NCBI GenBank assembly: GCA_010279815.1
Contig: QEOQ01000432.1
Span: forward strand, 1 to 64,000
Direction: 5' to 3'
DNA length: 64,000 bases
DNA from: Brachionus plicatilis
Lineage: Eukaryota > Rotifera > Eurotatoria > Ploima > Brachionidae
Shown here one piece after another: positions 24,991-35,600 of this stretch. Position 1 is the first letter of the stretch. Each line of letters opens with the position of its first letter. Below the pieces are notes generated by a model, which did not search any database, was not told the DNA's origin, and saw only the letters and a program-made list of their open reading frames with translations. The translations under genes were made by a program, and so were the position numbers.

Positions 24991-25315
24991 TGATTTACAA
25001 AGGAAGGAGGAACTAGATTTACAAAATTTAACTGATATTTATAATGAGTAATTTTCATTTAATAAAAAATGAACTCTATAATAAATTTTTTTTTGCTTAT
25101 TTTTTAAATTCCGCTAAAAGTTCCGTCAGTTCCGTCAATTCTTTTAAAAAATTCCGGCGGAATTTAAAAATCTACTAAAAGACGGAAATTCTGCTTTTCA
25201 GTATGTGTTTTACGGAGTTAAAAATTTTTTTTTTCGATTTTTTTGGTGGAATTTGAGCCACGGAATTCCGTATTCCGCGTTCCGGATTTCGATTTTTAGG
25301 AACAACCTTGCTATG

Positions 25316-25515
25316 CTTATTTAAAATATATGTCTGCAAGAACTCTGAAATGTAATTGCACGGTTGATCAGAATTCTTTTTAATGACGTGCAATACGCAG
25401 AAAATTGCAGAGTATTTTGCACATTTATTTTATTGCAATTAGCAAATTTGCCTCAAATTGGGCATTTTATTTCTGAATTGAAAAAATCGAATTGAAACGA
25501 ACTTCACAACCTCAA
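25316..25515 (+). repeat. Right half of repeat family R, split by the 23513–25307 element
   Basis: Similar to 29100–29347 through TGTCTGCAAGAACTCTG, GTTGATCAGAATTCTTTTT and GAAACGAACTTCACAAC. The left part of this copy lies just before 23505. Confidence 0.75.
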
Positions 25516-26640
25516 TTTGGGTCCGACCAAAATATGATCAACCAGTCACAAAAAATGTTATCATTTTGATGATGCTGGTTCGGTGCACAAGACTTATTAC
25601 TAAATCGATGTTTTTAATAATGCTTTAAAGTTTGTAGTTAAGTAATCTTAAATTAGATTTGATGCCTTCTTACCATATGAAGTTTGACTCTCCGATCATT
25701 TTTCACCATAGTCTTGCATAGGACACGACACTGGATATGCATGCTTGCTCAATCCAATGCTCTTTTTTTTTTCGCTTCACCCGAAGCTACACGAGTTTAC
25801 AAAGCCATATTTTTTATATTTTTCTTTTATATCTGATTACTTGCAGATTCTCGCTTATTAAATTATTTTTTTTATTTTCGTAATCGTCACTTGAGTTTAA
25901 ATTGGTATCTTTCGAATCTTTTACTATAACAGAAGTTGAATCAATAATCTGGTCAGCTGTTTAAACAATGAAAAAAAAGGTCATCAAAGACTGATTTGAA
26001 TTTTGCACAAGAACTAAAGTGTCATGAAAGAATGACATTCTTAACATCCTTTTCTTTGTTTCAAAAATTTTACTGAATCAATTTTTTTGCAATCAAATTA
26101 ACAACATTTCTGTTCAATTTTGATTAAGAAAATTTTAGATATTTTTTGAAAAAGTTTAAGAAATCGTTATGCATTTCATTTTTAAGCTTAGAAAGTGAAA
26201 AAATGCTTTAAGTTAAATTTAAGTCAAAAATCAATTCAGACTAAATATTTAATGAAATATAAAAATATGGTGATATCTTTTTATCATGCTTACATAATGC
26301 AAAAACTTTAAATAAATAAATTGTTTTAACATATTTTTCTATTAAATCTATTAAAGGAAAGACTAACTGATCATTCGTCCTTTTTGTGTCCTTTTCTTGG
26401 CAAAGACACGAAGGTCTATCTCCAAATAACTGGCTATTAGTGAAAGGTTAGTGAAATTTTATTTGGAAGAAAGCATGATAAATCAAAATATTCAAATTTT
26501 GTCTTGAAGCTAATTTTATGGGGAGGATGATTACTGTGAAATGATTGTAGATTACTTAATCAAGTTAGCCATAACAATTCATGAATTTTGGTCCAAATTA
26601 TCTTGCTTTCTAACTTTCATGCCTTTTTCTATTTTCGAAC
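25516..26640. other. AT-rich intergenic spacer
   Basis: No coding frame, structured repeat or RNA gene is recognisable here. Confidence 0.4.
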
Positions 26641-26643
26641 TAA

Positions 26644-26785
26644 TGTTCCTTTTTTATTTTTGTAATTTTATTTTTAGGTAATAATTTTTCATTTTTAAAA
26701 AAAAAAAAAAAAAAAATTTATTTTTATTTTCTTTTACTTCTCCTTAAAGGAGGTTAATTCAATTCAATAAATAAATAAATAACAA
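26644..26785 (+). repeat. Short retroposed repeat S (copy 1)
   Basis: About 140 bp starting TTCCTTTTTTATTTTTGTAA and ending with the hairpin CTCCTTAAAGGAG, GTTAATTCAATTCAATAAAT and an AAAT tail. Other copies are at 35150–35260 (inverted) and 50737–50887. No pol III A or B box is evident, so it may be the 3' end of a LINE rather than a tRNA-type SINE. Confidence 0.65.
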
Positions 26786-27566
26786 TAATCAAGACAGCTT
26801 TAAAATAGAAAAACTTAGAATGGTGTAATTGACGCCAAATTTTTTCTCATAATTTGGGACTTCAATATCATGAAAACATTTTTGTTTTGTATTTGAAAAT
26901 AGATAAGTTTTAATGAGTTGAGAAAAGATTAAAAGTTTTTCCTAAATGAGCAAAATGATCCGAATATTCTTTTAAATTTTTATATTCTGATTCGACTTGA
27001 TTTTACTAAAATTTCTTTATTTTCTTTTAATATTATCGCTTTTCAAAAGCAATTAGATTATAATTAAGTTTTTTTGTTTTATATTCAGTATATTTTAAAA
27101 ACTTTAATTTTAGAATTAAACAATTTGTTCTTTTTAAAATTGTATTAGTGCGAAATTAGTTACGAAATTATTTATCGATTACATAACAATAAACTCTTCA
27201 TTTATAAAAAAATATTAATTTATTTTAAAATTTAATGAAAAAAATTATTAATACAAAAAAAATTCATTTGTAAATCTTAACTTAAAAAATAAATAGAAAA
27301 ATAAGAAAAAAAATTAACTTATTGATGGATGAAATCTGGATTTTCTTGAGTTTACTCTTTTTTTTTTAAATAAGTGTTAGGTAAATCCTTTAAATCTTTT
27401 TTAAAATCCTTTTTGTTTAAATCCTAAAATATATTTTAGATAATTCTATTCCTAGTCTTAGTTTATTATCAGAAACAAATTTAAGTTATAATTATAACTA
27501 ATTGAGTTTTAAAAAAATAATTTTCATAAAGCTTTATGCATCGTGAGGATCTAAAATACAAAGACT
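26786..27566. other. AT-rich intergenic spacer
   Basis: Nothing supported in this stretch. Confidence 0.4.
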
Positions 27567-27575
27567 GACTTTAGC

Positions 27576-27899
27576 GGGTGAGGATTAAAAACAAATAAAG
27601 AGAGATTAAAATACATAAAAATGTGATTCACGCATAAAAAAACTCTTTATTTAAAATGATGAAAAACACATAAAATGATATTATTGAAATTTGAAAATCA
27701 TAAATTAATTTTTTAAATCAAAATTAAACCATTAAAATGTTATGTAAAAAATTTAAGACAGTAATTTATATCTTCTTGATTTTATTTTTTTTATTAAAAA
27801 AGAGTTAAGATAACAAAAATTTATTAATATTTTTGAAAGATTTTGTTTAATGCGCTGTTTTTTAGTTTCACTTTTTTTATTTGTTTTTAACCTTCACCC
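27576..27899. mobile_element. 324-bp MITE with perfect 9-bp target duplication
   Basis: GGGTGAGGATTAAAAACAAA at the left matches the inverted right end (GGGTGAAGGTTAAAAACAAA in reverse complement). GACTTTAGC flanks both ends exactly (27567–27575 and 27900–27908). A 9-bp duplication is the signature of Mutator-like transposases, and a MULE remnant occurs at 42713–43825. No coding capacity. Confidence 0.87.
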
Positions 27900-28039
27900 G
27901 ACTTTAGCTTTGAATTTTTATTTAAAAATATAAGATAGATTTTGTTTTAGATTTGCGGAAAACAAATGAAAAAATTAAGAAAAAAGTTGCTCTAAAAGTT
28001 AATTGATCTAAATATACAGCGGTTCTAATAAAAACGTAA

Positions 28040-28185
28040 CGCCAATGATCCGGCCGGCCAACGGTAACTTTGGAGTCCCAACACGTCCGACCCGTGCGAA
28101 CCGTCAGACCTTACTTGACGGCCTCACAAGGACGGCCCATCCGACCTACACAGCAGACCTAACCGGCCTACACAGCCGGCAACTA
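28040..28185. repeat. Second GC-rich islet
   Basis: About 145 bp dense in GGCC, CCGACC and CACAGC motifs in otherwise AT-rich DNA. Shares GGCCGGCCAA with 13690–13865. No open frame of note; origin unknown. Confidence 0.5.
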
Positions 28186-28599
28186 AATTTTTTTTAAAAT
28201 AATTTATTTCTAATAAATTAAATTTTACTTTTAAAAATTAAATTTTCAAAATTTATTTTACACAAATTAAAATTATTTTTTTAGTTTTTAATCAATTAAT
28301 TTAATAGGAATTTAACTATTTTATTTGAAAAAATAAGATTCATTTTTGTGTGGTATTTCAAAAATTTCATTTAAATTTTATGAAACTAAAAAATTTACAT
28401 TTTATTGAATAAATATTAAAATTTTATGAAAGAAGCTAAACACTTATTAAAGCATGATTAAGCGAATTTGTTTTTGACAAACTACAAAGGGTGTGTTATG
28501 CAGATAAAAAGGTTGAAAAACTTTTGCACTCGCTTCTGGAAAAACCAAAAAGCAATTAGCGTTGTTTGAATTTTTTTTGCAAATAATTAAAAATAAATA

Positions 28600-29482
28600 T
28601 TTTAAATACCGTCAATTTACGTAAAATACCGTAAATTGACCAAATTTTACCACATTTTACGTAAATTAACGTAAAATCCGAAAAGTGAAAAAAAAGTTAT
28701 TTTACTAAAAATTACGTAAATTTTCAGGATTTTGAGACAATTTTGGTAAAATTTGGTAAAATTCAAAACGGCCAAATTTTTAAAAAATGTCTTTTTTTTC
28801 CAAAAATCGAAAATTTAAGAAAGTTTTTTTTTACAACAATTTAAAAAAAATATTTTTTTAACCAATTTATGAAAAAAAAACTTTGAAAAAAAATTATTGA
28901 TTTTTTGAAATAAAAGATATTTTTTCAAAAATTTTGAATTTTTAATTGATCGCTTTGAATTTTACCATATTTTGAAAATTTACGTAATTTTAGGGTTATG
29001 AAGTTCATTTCAATTCGATCGTTTCAATTCAGAAAAATTGAATTACTTTTTTACTATAAGAAATAATTTAGTTCTGTAAAATGCTTGATGTTTAAGCAAC
29101 TTTGCTTAATCCGAAAATATGTGTCTGCAAAAACTCTGCAATGTACTTGCACAGTTGATTAGAATACTTTTTAATGGCTTGCAAAATGCAGAAAATTTCA
29201 GAGTATTTTGCAGACTTATTTTACTGAATTAAGCAAATTTGCTTATAATTGAGCATTTTTTAGAACTAAATTTTCTTTTTTAGTAAAAAAATTATTCAAG
29301 TTTTTCTGAATTGAAAAGATCCAATGGAAACGAACTTCACAACCCCCGTAATTTTTAGTAAAATACCTCTTTTTCACCTTTCGGATTTTACGTTAATTTA
29401 CGTAAAATATGGTAAAATTTGGTCAATTTACGGTATTTTACGTAATTTTTCCTAAAATGCTGTAATCAAATCACCACTGTAA
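28600..29482. repeat. ACGTAAA-rich foldback repeat (copy 2), with repeat R inserted
   Basis: Both flanks are built from TTTACGTAAA, GGTAAAATTTGGT and ACCGTAAATTGACC in opposite orientations. The right end, inverted, is TACAGTGGTGATTTGATTAC, matching the terminus of the copy at 50116–51085. Repeat R (28993–29347) sits in its middle. Confidence 0.65.
28993..29347. mobile_element. Repeat R: 355-bp MITE with ~40-bp terminal inverted repeats
   Basis: The left end reads GGGTTATGAAGTTCATTTC and the right end, inverted, GGGTTGTGAAGTTCGTTTCC. Flanks TAATTTTA and TAATTTTTA suggest an 8–9-bp duplication. The interior contains TGCAAAAACTCTGCAATG and its near-inverse. It is the unsplit version of the copy interrupted at 23505–25315. 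Confidence 0.75.
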
Positions 29483-29890
29483 TTTAAAGAAATTAAAAAA
29501 TACCTAAAAATTTTCTTTATTTCGTTATTTTGCACAAATATATTAAAATTGAGGATAAACGCTACCACACAAAGAAGAGTAATTTAACGATATTTCCATT
29601 TTTATTTAACCCTAATCAGCCAAAATTTAGCTTTGCCTCTATAAAAAAAATAAAAAGCGAAATTTAACTCATTGTAAGGTAAAAATGGAATCTAAATTTT
29701 GAGTAGTTTTTAAGTTTTGAATTAAAAGGAGTGTTTTTTTTTATAAATATATTTATTCAATTTTTCTATCAAAAAGGGCTTTAAAAACCCCTTGGCTTTT
29801 AATTTCAAAAAATAATTTTTAGATTAATCATAAAATCTTATTCTCGATAGTGATTTAGAAAAAAAAGTTGATATTTCAAGTTTGTGTTGT

Positions 29891-31736
29891 TTAGCCAAAT
29901 GAAAACTCAAATCCAGAAAAGCCGTTTCTTGAGCGATTGCCATTAACATTTCCGAAAAAAGCCTTGAATAAAGCGTTCGGATCGATTTGGTCACCATCGT
30001 GCATCGAATAATCTTCTAAATCTTGGCCGCTATCATATCTAGCCTTTTTATTCGCGTCACTCAGAATTGTATAGGCCTCTCCAATTTCTTTGAATTTTAG
30101 TTCTTCTTGTTTTTTTATTTCTTCGGTAGCATCTGGAAAACGATCCGGATGATGCATCAGAGCTGATTTTCTATACGCTTTTTTGATTTCATCCTCTGAC
30201 GCCTCCTTACTTACTCCTAATATTTTATAGTAGTCTTTTCTTAGACTTTTTTTTAGTTGAAATTCAGCATCTTTCAACAGTCTATAGTTTTCTTTATTGG
30301 ATTTATCGAGTTTATGTGCCTGGTTGTAATCTTTGATTGCGGCTTCAAAATCTTCTGTTTCCATGTAACATTTTGCTCGTCTAAGATAGGCTTTTAAATA
30401 GCCACTGTCGAGTTCAATGGCTTTCGAACAGTCATCTATACACGCATCGATGTTGTTCATCTTTTTTAAATTCAACTTTTAGGCCATTTATAGGTACAGA
30501 AAAAAATTACCTTAAAGGATGCATTTGCTCTGTTAAAATAAAGAATTGAATTTATGGATTTATTTTTGTTGTCTATTTCAAGGCATTCAGAGTAAAGGCT
30601 GTAGGCATTTTTCCAATTTCCTGCCTTAAATTCTTTGTTGCCCAGCTCTTTTTGGGTCTGCAGTTTTTTAGAGTTTTTATAAAAAACTTTAGCCTTGTCG
30701 TGATCTGGCTCGTACTGGAGCACACGCTGAAAATGTTGAAAAGCAACCTCTGAATTTCCTTGGTAATAAAGACACATTCCTCGCACATAAAGAGCGTCCG
30801 TGTTCTTCTGATCTTTGATAACAATTTCATTCGCAATTTCTTGCGCTTCCTGATACCTGCCAAGAAGTGCCAAGCATTCGGCTTTAAGTAGCAAAAATTT
30901 GAAACAATCATTTGAATGATTTAAACATCTATCCATTAAATAGACAACCTTATATTAAAATTTAAGATTTATTTAAGCACAAAAATTCATACTTTGAACA
31001 TACTTTTCTAAAGTCTCCCTTTTCATATGAAAATGAAGCTTCGTCTGAGAAATTTTTTACTGCTTTACATTTTAAAAGCTAAAATCGAATAGTTTTTTTA
31101 TTAATAGTTTTAAATTTTAAAAGCTAAATTTTTACTTCTTCATTGACTGAGGTATTCGAAGGATCAAGTGTTTTTGCTTTTTCTAGGCTAGATATTGCCT
31201 TGGATATGTCACCAAGAAATAAATTGGCTTTGCCTTCTCTTAAATATCCCTTTTAATAAAATAGATTATTGTAGCATTTTGAACATTTATAAATTCAATC
31301 AATTTTATTTTACTTTAACATATTCTGGATCAAGTGAAATAGCCTTCATTGAGTCATTTAAGCTTTCTTTGTACTTTTTTAACATTAAAAATGCTGCCGC
31401 TCGATTTCCGTAAACTGATGCGTTGTTATCAAACAGTTCTAAAGATTTTGTATACGATTCAATTGCATCAAAATAATTTCCATTCCTGTAAGCATCATTT
31501 CCTTCATTTTTTAGTTTTTCCGCTTTTGTCTCTAATTCTTCATCCCTTTTTTAGGAAAATTTAAATTTTTTTTTATCTTTTTTTTAATTTAAATTTCTCG
31601 GTAATTGTTAACAAAAAAAGCAATTTGAGAATGAACAATTTTTTAAATCTTTCCTAAAGATTATTTACCTAAATGTTTCATTTTCAGGTTCTCCTTGGTT
31701 ATTAATTTGACTTTCTAATTGTGTCTCTTCCACCAT
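29891..31736 (-). CDS. DNAJC7: DnaJ homolog subfamily C member 7 (TPR co-chaperone)
   Basis: Six exons, minus strand: 31736–31669, 31545–31314, 31249–31136, 31078–31004, 30948–30511, 30475–29891. All are GT–AG and phases close to a 503-residue protein (human DNAJC7 is 494). TPR repeats run from about residue 25 ([20 protein letters not shown]) to about 370. The J domain follows ([20 protein letters not shown]) with the HPD motif in ALMHHPDRF that stimulates Hsp70 ATPase, then YDSGQDLED and a short FFG-containing tail, as in the family. DNAJC7 acts in the cytosol, passing clients between Hsp70 and Hsp90. The start ATG lies 10 bases after a TTTAG, so the leader may be spliced. It is divergent from INTS1, with 915 bp between start codons. 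No damage seen. Confidence 0.96.
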
Positions 31737-32651
31737 TTTTTTAATCTAAATTTATATATCTTCAATTTGTTTTCGAATAAAAGATTTAAATAGCAAAAAA
31801 AATTTAAAAGAAATCAAATGATTCTAAGAAAAAAACTCATTATTGAGAAACAAACATTTAATTTAACCTAAAAATTGAATGGAAATAATTTTTAAAAATT
31901 TTACCATACATATACAACGAAAAAATCATGCATTAGTAAATTTTTTTACATTAGTTAAAATATTAAGTTAGATTTAAAATGACTAAAATTTTTTTTTGCT
32001 TGCTAATCAAAAATATGAGTTTTAAAAAGCTACCGTATATTATTTTAAAAAATTAGAAAATTTATTTGATAAAATAATTTGCTTAAAAAATAATTTTGAT
32101 AATTTTTTTTGTTGGGCTAGCATATATGGCATTTGGGAAAAGAGAAGACTTGTTTTTGTTCTCTACTAAAAGTAAATTTATTTTGTCATAGTTACAATAA
32201 AAAAAAAAGATGAGTATTTTAAATGAAACTTTATTTCTACACAACAAAAATATTGTTTAATTATACCAAGCATATAGCGATAGTTTTCCTACAGAAAAAT
32301 GTTCTGCAAATGTAATTTTGTGAATTTTTTCCAAATCTTGAATAAAATTAGCTTGCTTGCTATTTCGTTTTGCACTCAAAAAATAAACTTGAATTTTTAT
32401 TTGAGATTATTTGGAATAAATAATTTGATTTTATTAACAACAAAAAAAGCAAGTATAAAATTTAAATTTTTCTTGCAATTAAATTCGAATTTGCTAACCT
32501 TATAAAAAAATTAAGTATGCACATTTTTTGATGCATTTACATTTAGAATATATATACTTAGATGATTTATCGTTCAATTTTTGATAAATATATTCATAAG
32601 AGTGATTTCTGATTTTTGTTTTAATTTTATTCATTTTAGAATAATCTAAAA
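31737..32651. promoter_or_regulatory. Divergent intergenic region between DNAJC7 and INTS1
   Basis: 915 bp with no coding frame. It must hold both promoters. AT-rich throughout, with no clear TATA box or CpG feature. An acceptor-like TTCATTTTAG ends about 13 bases before the INTS1 ATG. Confidence 0.5.
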
Positions 32652-35600
32652 ATGATGCCTAAATCAAATAAAACAATAAAAAAAGGTATTTGCATTTCTA
32701 AAAATTTCAGCAATTTTAGTTGTTTTGTTTTAGGTTTTGATCCGCCAGGAAACAATTACATTGCTCTAGGATCGCGAACAAGAGATTCTTCGAATCCTAA
32801 TTTCAACAGTGAAACTCAAAGATCAAATACTTTGAATTCTCAAAATGAAGCCAATTTGGCACAATCAAATATTTCGATTTCGATTTCAAACAAGTCAAAG
32901 ATTCCCTCAAATAATTCCTCATCAAATTTTGGTTCTCTTTCGAATTCTAATTTTCATCTGAATACAGGTGTGGCGAGCCATGACCAATATGCTGTAGATG
33001 CTAAAAATGTTAAAGAAGAAGTGGTTAAATTACTAGAAAAAGATGACACAACTGACAAGTTGATAAAATTTATTGAGTCTCTTGTGAATAATTTAAAACA
33101 TCCAAATATTAGCTTTTCGGCTGCCAACTTAAAGCAATATTCTCAGCAATCTGATCTAAATTTTCTCATGGCACTTAGCTACATAGCTCTCAAGCGACCT
33201 CAATTTTTTTTGAAAAATTTGAATTTAGTTGATTTTATTGTAAATAATCTATTGACAAGCAAAAACACTTCTTATGACAAAACAGTAGCAAAAAATAAGC
33301 AAACTCAGCCCATTCGAAGTCCATCTTCGCCATCACAAAATGTACTTTACATTCAGCCTGTTATTTGTAATATATTGGCTATGGTCTTTGAAAATGAGTT
33401 CAATTGGCCCGAAGTTTTTGTGACAGCTTTTGTTTATGATTCGGTGGGTGAACGTTGTTGGGTAGAAAATCCTTTGTGTAAAGATTTTGTCGAAAATATT
33501 AAAACTGCTTTTGTGACACGTCCCATTCCGTTTTCATGTGAAAATTCTAATACTCAATTAATACCTAATAATTCTAATTCATCGATTGAATTGATAAACG
33601 CTAAATCTATTGAGTCAGACAGTATCCTTGAAGCCACTGAAGGCTTTGTTGATTTTACAAATAAAAAAAGTCAAATCGCCCCAAGGTACGAAAATATTCG
33701 TAGTAAAATTGAAACAACTTTGGTCGATTTGGTAAAAAAAATTCTAAACGCAGGCACCAAAGGACAAGCCTATAAACGTGCAATCGGTCAGAGCAGCATA
33801 GCATCCACTGTTAATAGTGACAATAAAAATATTATTAAATTATTACACAATTTATGTGGCGTTTCCGAATTAAGAAAAATAGCATCACAGAAGATAGAAG
33901 TTTGGATAACTAACCCCAAAGTAATTTAATTAATTCGCATCTTTTAAGGGCTAGTAGCAAAAAAATATTTATTATTGAAAAATTTTTAAATCTTAAATGG
34001 GCTCTATGTGAAATAAATTGAATATTAATTAAACTCAATTTGGAATTTAAAAAAAAAAAAAATCGTATCTTTTTCTTTAACTCATTCATTCTCTTTCTGA
34101 ATCTAAATTAATTCATTTTAAAAAGTAAATTTTTTTCTTTATACTAAAATTATTTTATAAAGACGCTTAATGTTGACAAGAATTATTTAAGAATAAAATA
34201 TTTATTTGAAAATAGTGAATCTTAGATGCAACAAAAAAGAATTGTATTTAAATGAACATTATTAAAATACTGAATGAGCGTTGATTGTCAAATAATAATA
34301 ATAAAACTAATCTAATTTTTGAGCATCTTTTTAAGATTTACGTTAATATTTGAGGAAAACACATTACTTGATTAATTATAAAACAAAGTCATTTTTTTCT
34401 AATTATTTGTTTGATTAAATATTTTTTTTTTAATATTAATCGAAAAATGAAATATTTTAAAGCTTTTTTAATTTCTTTTTTGAACTACCTCTTAAACACT
34501 TTTTATACTGATAAAGAAATAATGGGCAAGTAAAGGTTTTTTTATTCATTCGTCAGCATTATTTATACTGTAAACTGTAATGATATAATTTGAATTTATC
34601 AAATATGGTCAAACCTAGTTAATCCAGAATCATCGGTTCCCGAAAATCCTTATCCGGATTAAGTTTCCAACTTATTCCGTAAACCGAAATTCAAAAAATG
34701 TGTGTTTTTTCCGAATTAGGAAGTTTATTTCAAAATTTAGTCAAATCAGTATATAAAATTACAAAGATTAATTTGTGGTAAAAAAATTGTATAATGAAAT
34801 ATGTTGATTATTTGAAACTTCTAATTTCTTTTCAATTGAATTAAAATTATTAAAAAAAAAGTGACATCTGTAAATGTCTATTCTGCCTCAAAAAATTTAA
34901 ATAAATTCTTTACAGAAGCTATAGCTTTTTCTAGAGTTATTACAGGCTCGATCTCCTCTTCATTTTAAATGTCTTCATCTTTAGCTTTATCTTTATGTTT
35001 ATCTGAAACGATATCGAAGATTTCTGAACAAGTTAGTTCTTTTGAGTTCCCCAAGCTGCCATCTATTTCATTAAGTCAGAGATTCAGAGTCTCTAGATTT
35101 GTAAGAAAACTTTTTAAGGCTTAATAGTTTCAATTTATAATCAAGGTCTGTTTATTTATTTATTTATTGAATTGAATTAACCTCCTTTAAGGAGAAGTAA
35201 AAAAATAAAAATAAAATTTTTTTGTGTTTTTTTAAAAAATGAAAAATTATTTGTTTACACATCACTAGTGTCAATTCTCATTCTTTTTTTTTTTTTAAAG
35301 TCCGAGTCAAAGATTTTAATTTTTTTTTTAAATTTACCTTTTTTATTATTTTTAAGGTTGATGCATACGTGCAGGATTTGTTATTGTCAATTTGTGTTAA
35401 TTGTAGACATGGTGATCAAATAGATAGAGAAATTATATCAAATTTAATCAAAATTAAGCCAAAGCCAAAGCATCAACAGCATTTTAGTGATTGCTTTCGC
35501 GAATTGATCAAAGCGAATCCAAGGAATTATGAAAGCTTCATTCAACTTGTTGTTCGTAATGAACTATTTTCTCAAAATCAAATTAGTCAACAAGCTCAAA

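Larger units (their letters stand above)
23513..25307. mobile_element. TIR transposon with perfect 8-bp target duplication
   Basis: Arms of about 65–70 bp are inverted copies; both contain AATACGGAATTCCGTGGCTC. TTGCTATG flanks both ends (23505–23512 and 25308–25315). The element split an older repeat whose two halves now lie on either side; an unsplit copy of that repeat is at 28993–29347. An 8-bp duplication fits hAT, P or KDZ superfamilies. No transposase is identified, although a Cys-rich frame (24840–24990) and a small membrane-protein frame (23980–24225, minus) lie inside. Confidence 0.87.

Noticed and set aside
28040..28185. tRNA or other structured RNA gene in the GC-rich islet
   Set aside because: No cloverleaf, A/B box or anticodon arm could be drawn.
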